The translations under genes and the position numbers were made by a program. DNA of 6,628 bases from Selenomonadaceae bacterium (GTDB lineage: Bacteria; Bacillota; Negativicutes; Selenomonadales; Selenomonadaceae), in contig JAFXOC010000533.1 in assembly GCA_017529085.1 (NCBI GenBank), forward strand, positions 1-6,628, read 5' to 3'. A model generated the notes under the pieces. That model saw only the letters and a program-made list of their open reading frames with translations. It did not search any database and was not told the origin of the DNA. Shown here piece by piece: positions 6,478 through 6,628 of this stretch. Each line of letters starts with the position of its first letter. Positions within the stretch are counted from its first letter, which is position 1.

Positions 6478-6628
6478 TACGAAAAAGCGGCTAATATTTA
6501 CCATACTTGGCAAGAAATTGGCGCAGCGGGATTAGTTTATGCCGAGCCGGAACTTTATCGAAGCGTTGATCGTACAGAAATAGCGGCTAACGATTACAGT
6601 TTGGTTCCTTCCAACTACATCGAGTTTA

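Larger units (their letters stand above)
5817..6628 (+). pseudogene. hsdM: Broken type I restriction-modification methyltransferase subunit (HsdM), frameshifted and lacking its catalytic core
   Basis: An intact HsdM would be the N6-adenine methyltransferase subunit that works with HsdS and HsdR. Residues 1-174 read as a normal HsdM_N region: DILRNARNSGSFFEKRDLML, PAPKLNAALDTALKSIGE, LKGCIVNGTFTARNL and GEEKDLIGRVYEYF. A single extra base in the T7 run at 6338-6344 then sends this frame into a stop at 6408-6410 (197 aa). The frame starting at 6349 resumes the family sequence EFAVNATKEEGEFYTPHDAV and MIEPFDGTL. That last segment is duplicated, and TLY is followed not by DPCCGSGG but directly by EKAANIYHTWQ and NDYSLVPSNYIEF, the usual C-terminal tail. 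The AdoMet-binding GSGG motif and the NPPF catalytic motif are absent, so no methyltransferase activity is expected. The second frame stays open to the window edge; hsdS and hsdR may lie beyond. The family call is secure. Confidence 0.88.

Noticed and set aside
1..6628. CRISPR array, tRNA, rRNA or complete insertion sequence
   Set aside because: No regularly spaced repeats, cloverleaf, conserved rRNA segment, transposase reading frame or paired terminal repeats were seen on either strand.

Overview
The window looks like a surface-glycan or protein-glycosylation accessory region next to a broken type I restriction-modification locus. The host is probably a low-to-moderate GC bacterium with strong AGGAGG/GAGGTG ribosome binding sites and sigma-70-type promoters. 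Bacillota (possibly Negativicutes or Clostridia) fits best, but no marker gene fixes the taxon, so this is a weak inference.

Layout from left to right. (1) Bases 1-96 hold the last 31 codons of a + strand gene whose tail resembles an NAD-dependent sugar-nucleotide epimerase/dehydratase. Its stop codon lies in the loop of a perfect 10-bp hairpin (81-107) that also sits just past the convergent minus-strand gene. (2) Three minus-strand genes follow: C (114-2111, 665 aa), B (2418-4001, 527 aa) and A (4005-5600, 531 aa). All are family 2 glycosyltransferases with a SunS/WaaE-like GT-A domain fused to a long TPR-like helical tail. A and B are close tandem paralogs separated by 3 nt and share a promoter upstream of A. 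C is more divergent and longer, and has its own promoter (2162-2190) after a 306-bp intergenic stretch with two hairpins. (3) A 216-bp divergent spacer (5601-5816) carries the A promoter and a weaker candidate + strand promoter. (4) From 5817 to the window end lies an hsdM relic with a good ribosome binding site. It has a one-base insertion in a run of seven T, a 27-bp in-frame tandem duplication, and a large deletion that joins the N-terminal region directly to the C-terminal tail. The whole catalytic methyltransferase core is lost.

How the genes may work together: the epimerase-like gene could supply an activated sugar and the three cytoplasmic GT2-TPR enzymes could transfer sugars to a protein or surface glycan. 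Acceptor and donor cannot be read from the sequence. The hsdM relic is functionally unrelated and marks the region as a variable locus. No tRNA, rRNA, CRISPR array or complete mobile element was seen. The most unusual points are the multi-lesion structure of hsdM and the GT2-TPR triplet, whose N-terminal motif spacing is almost fixed while the tails diverge.
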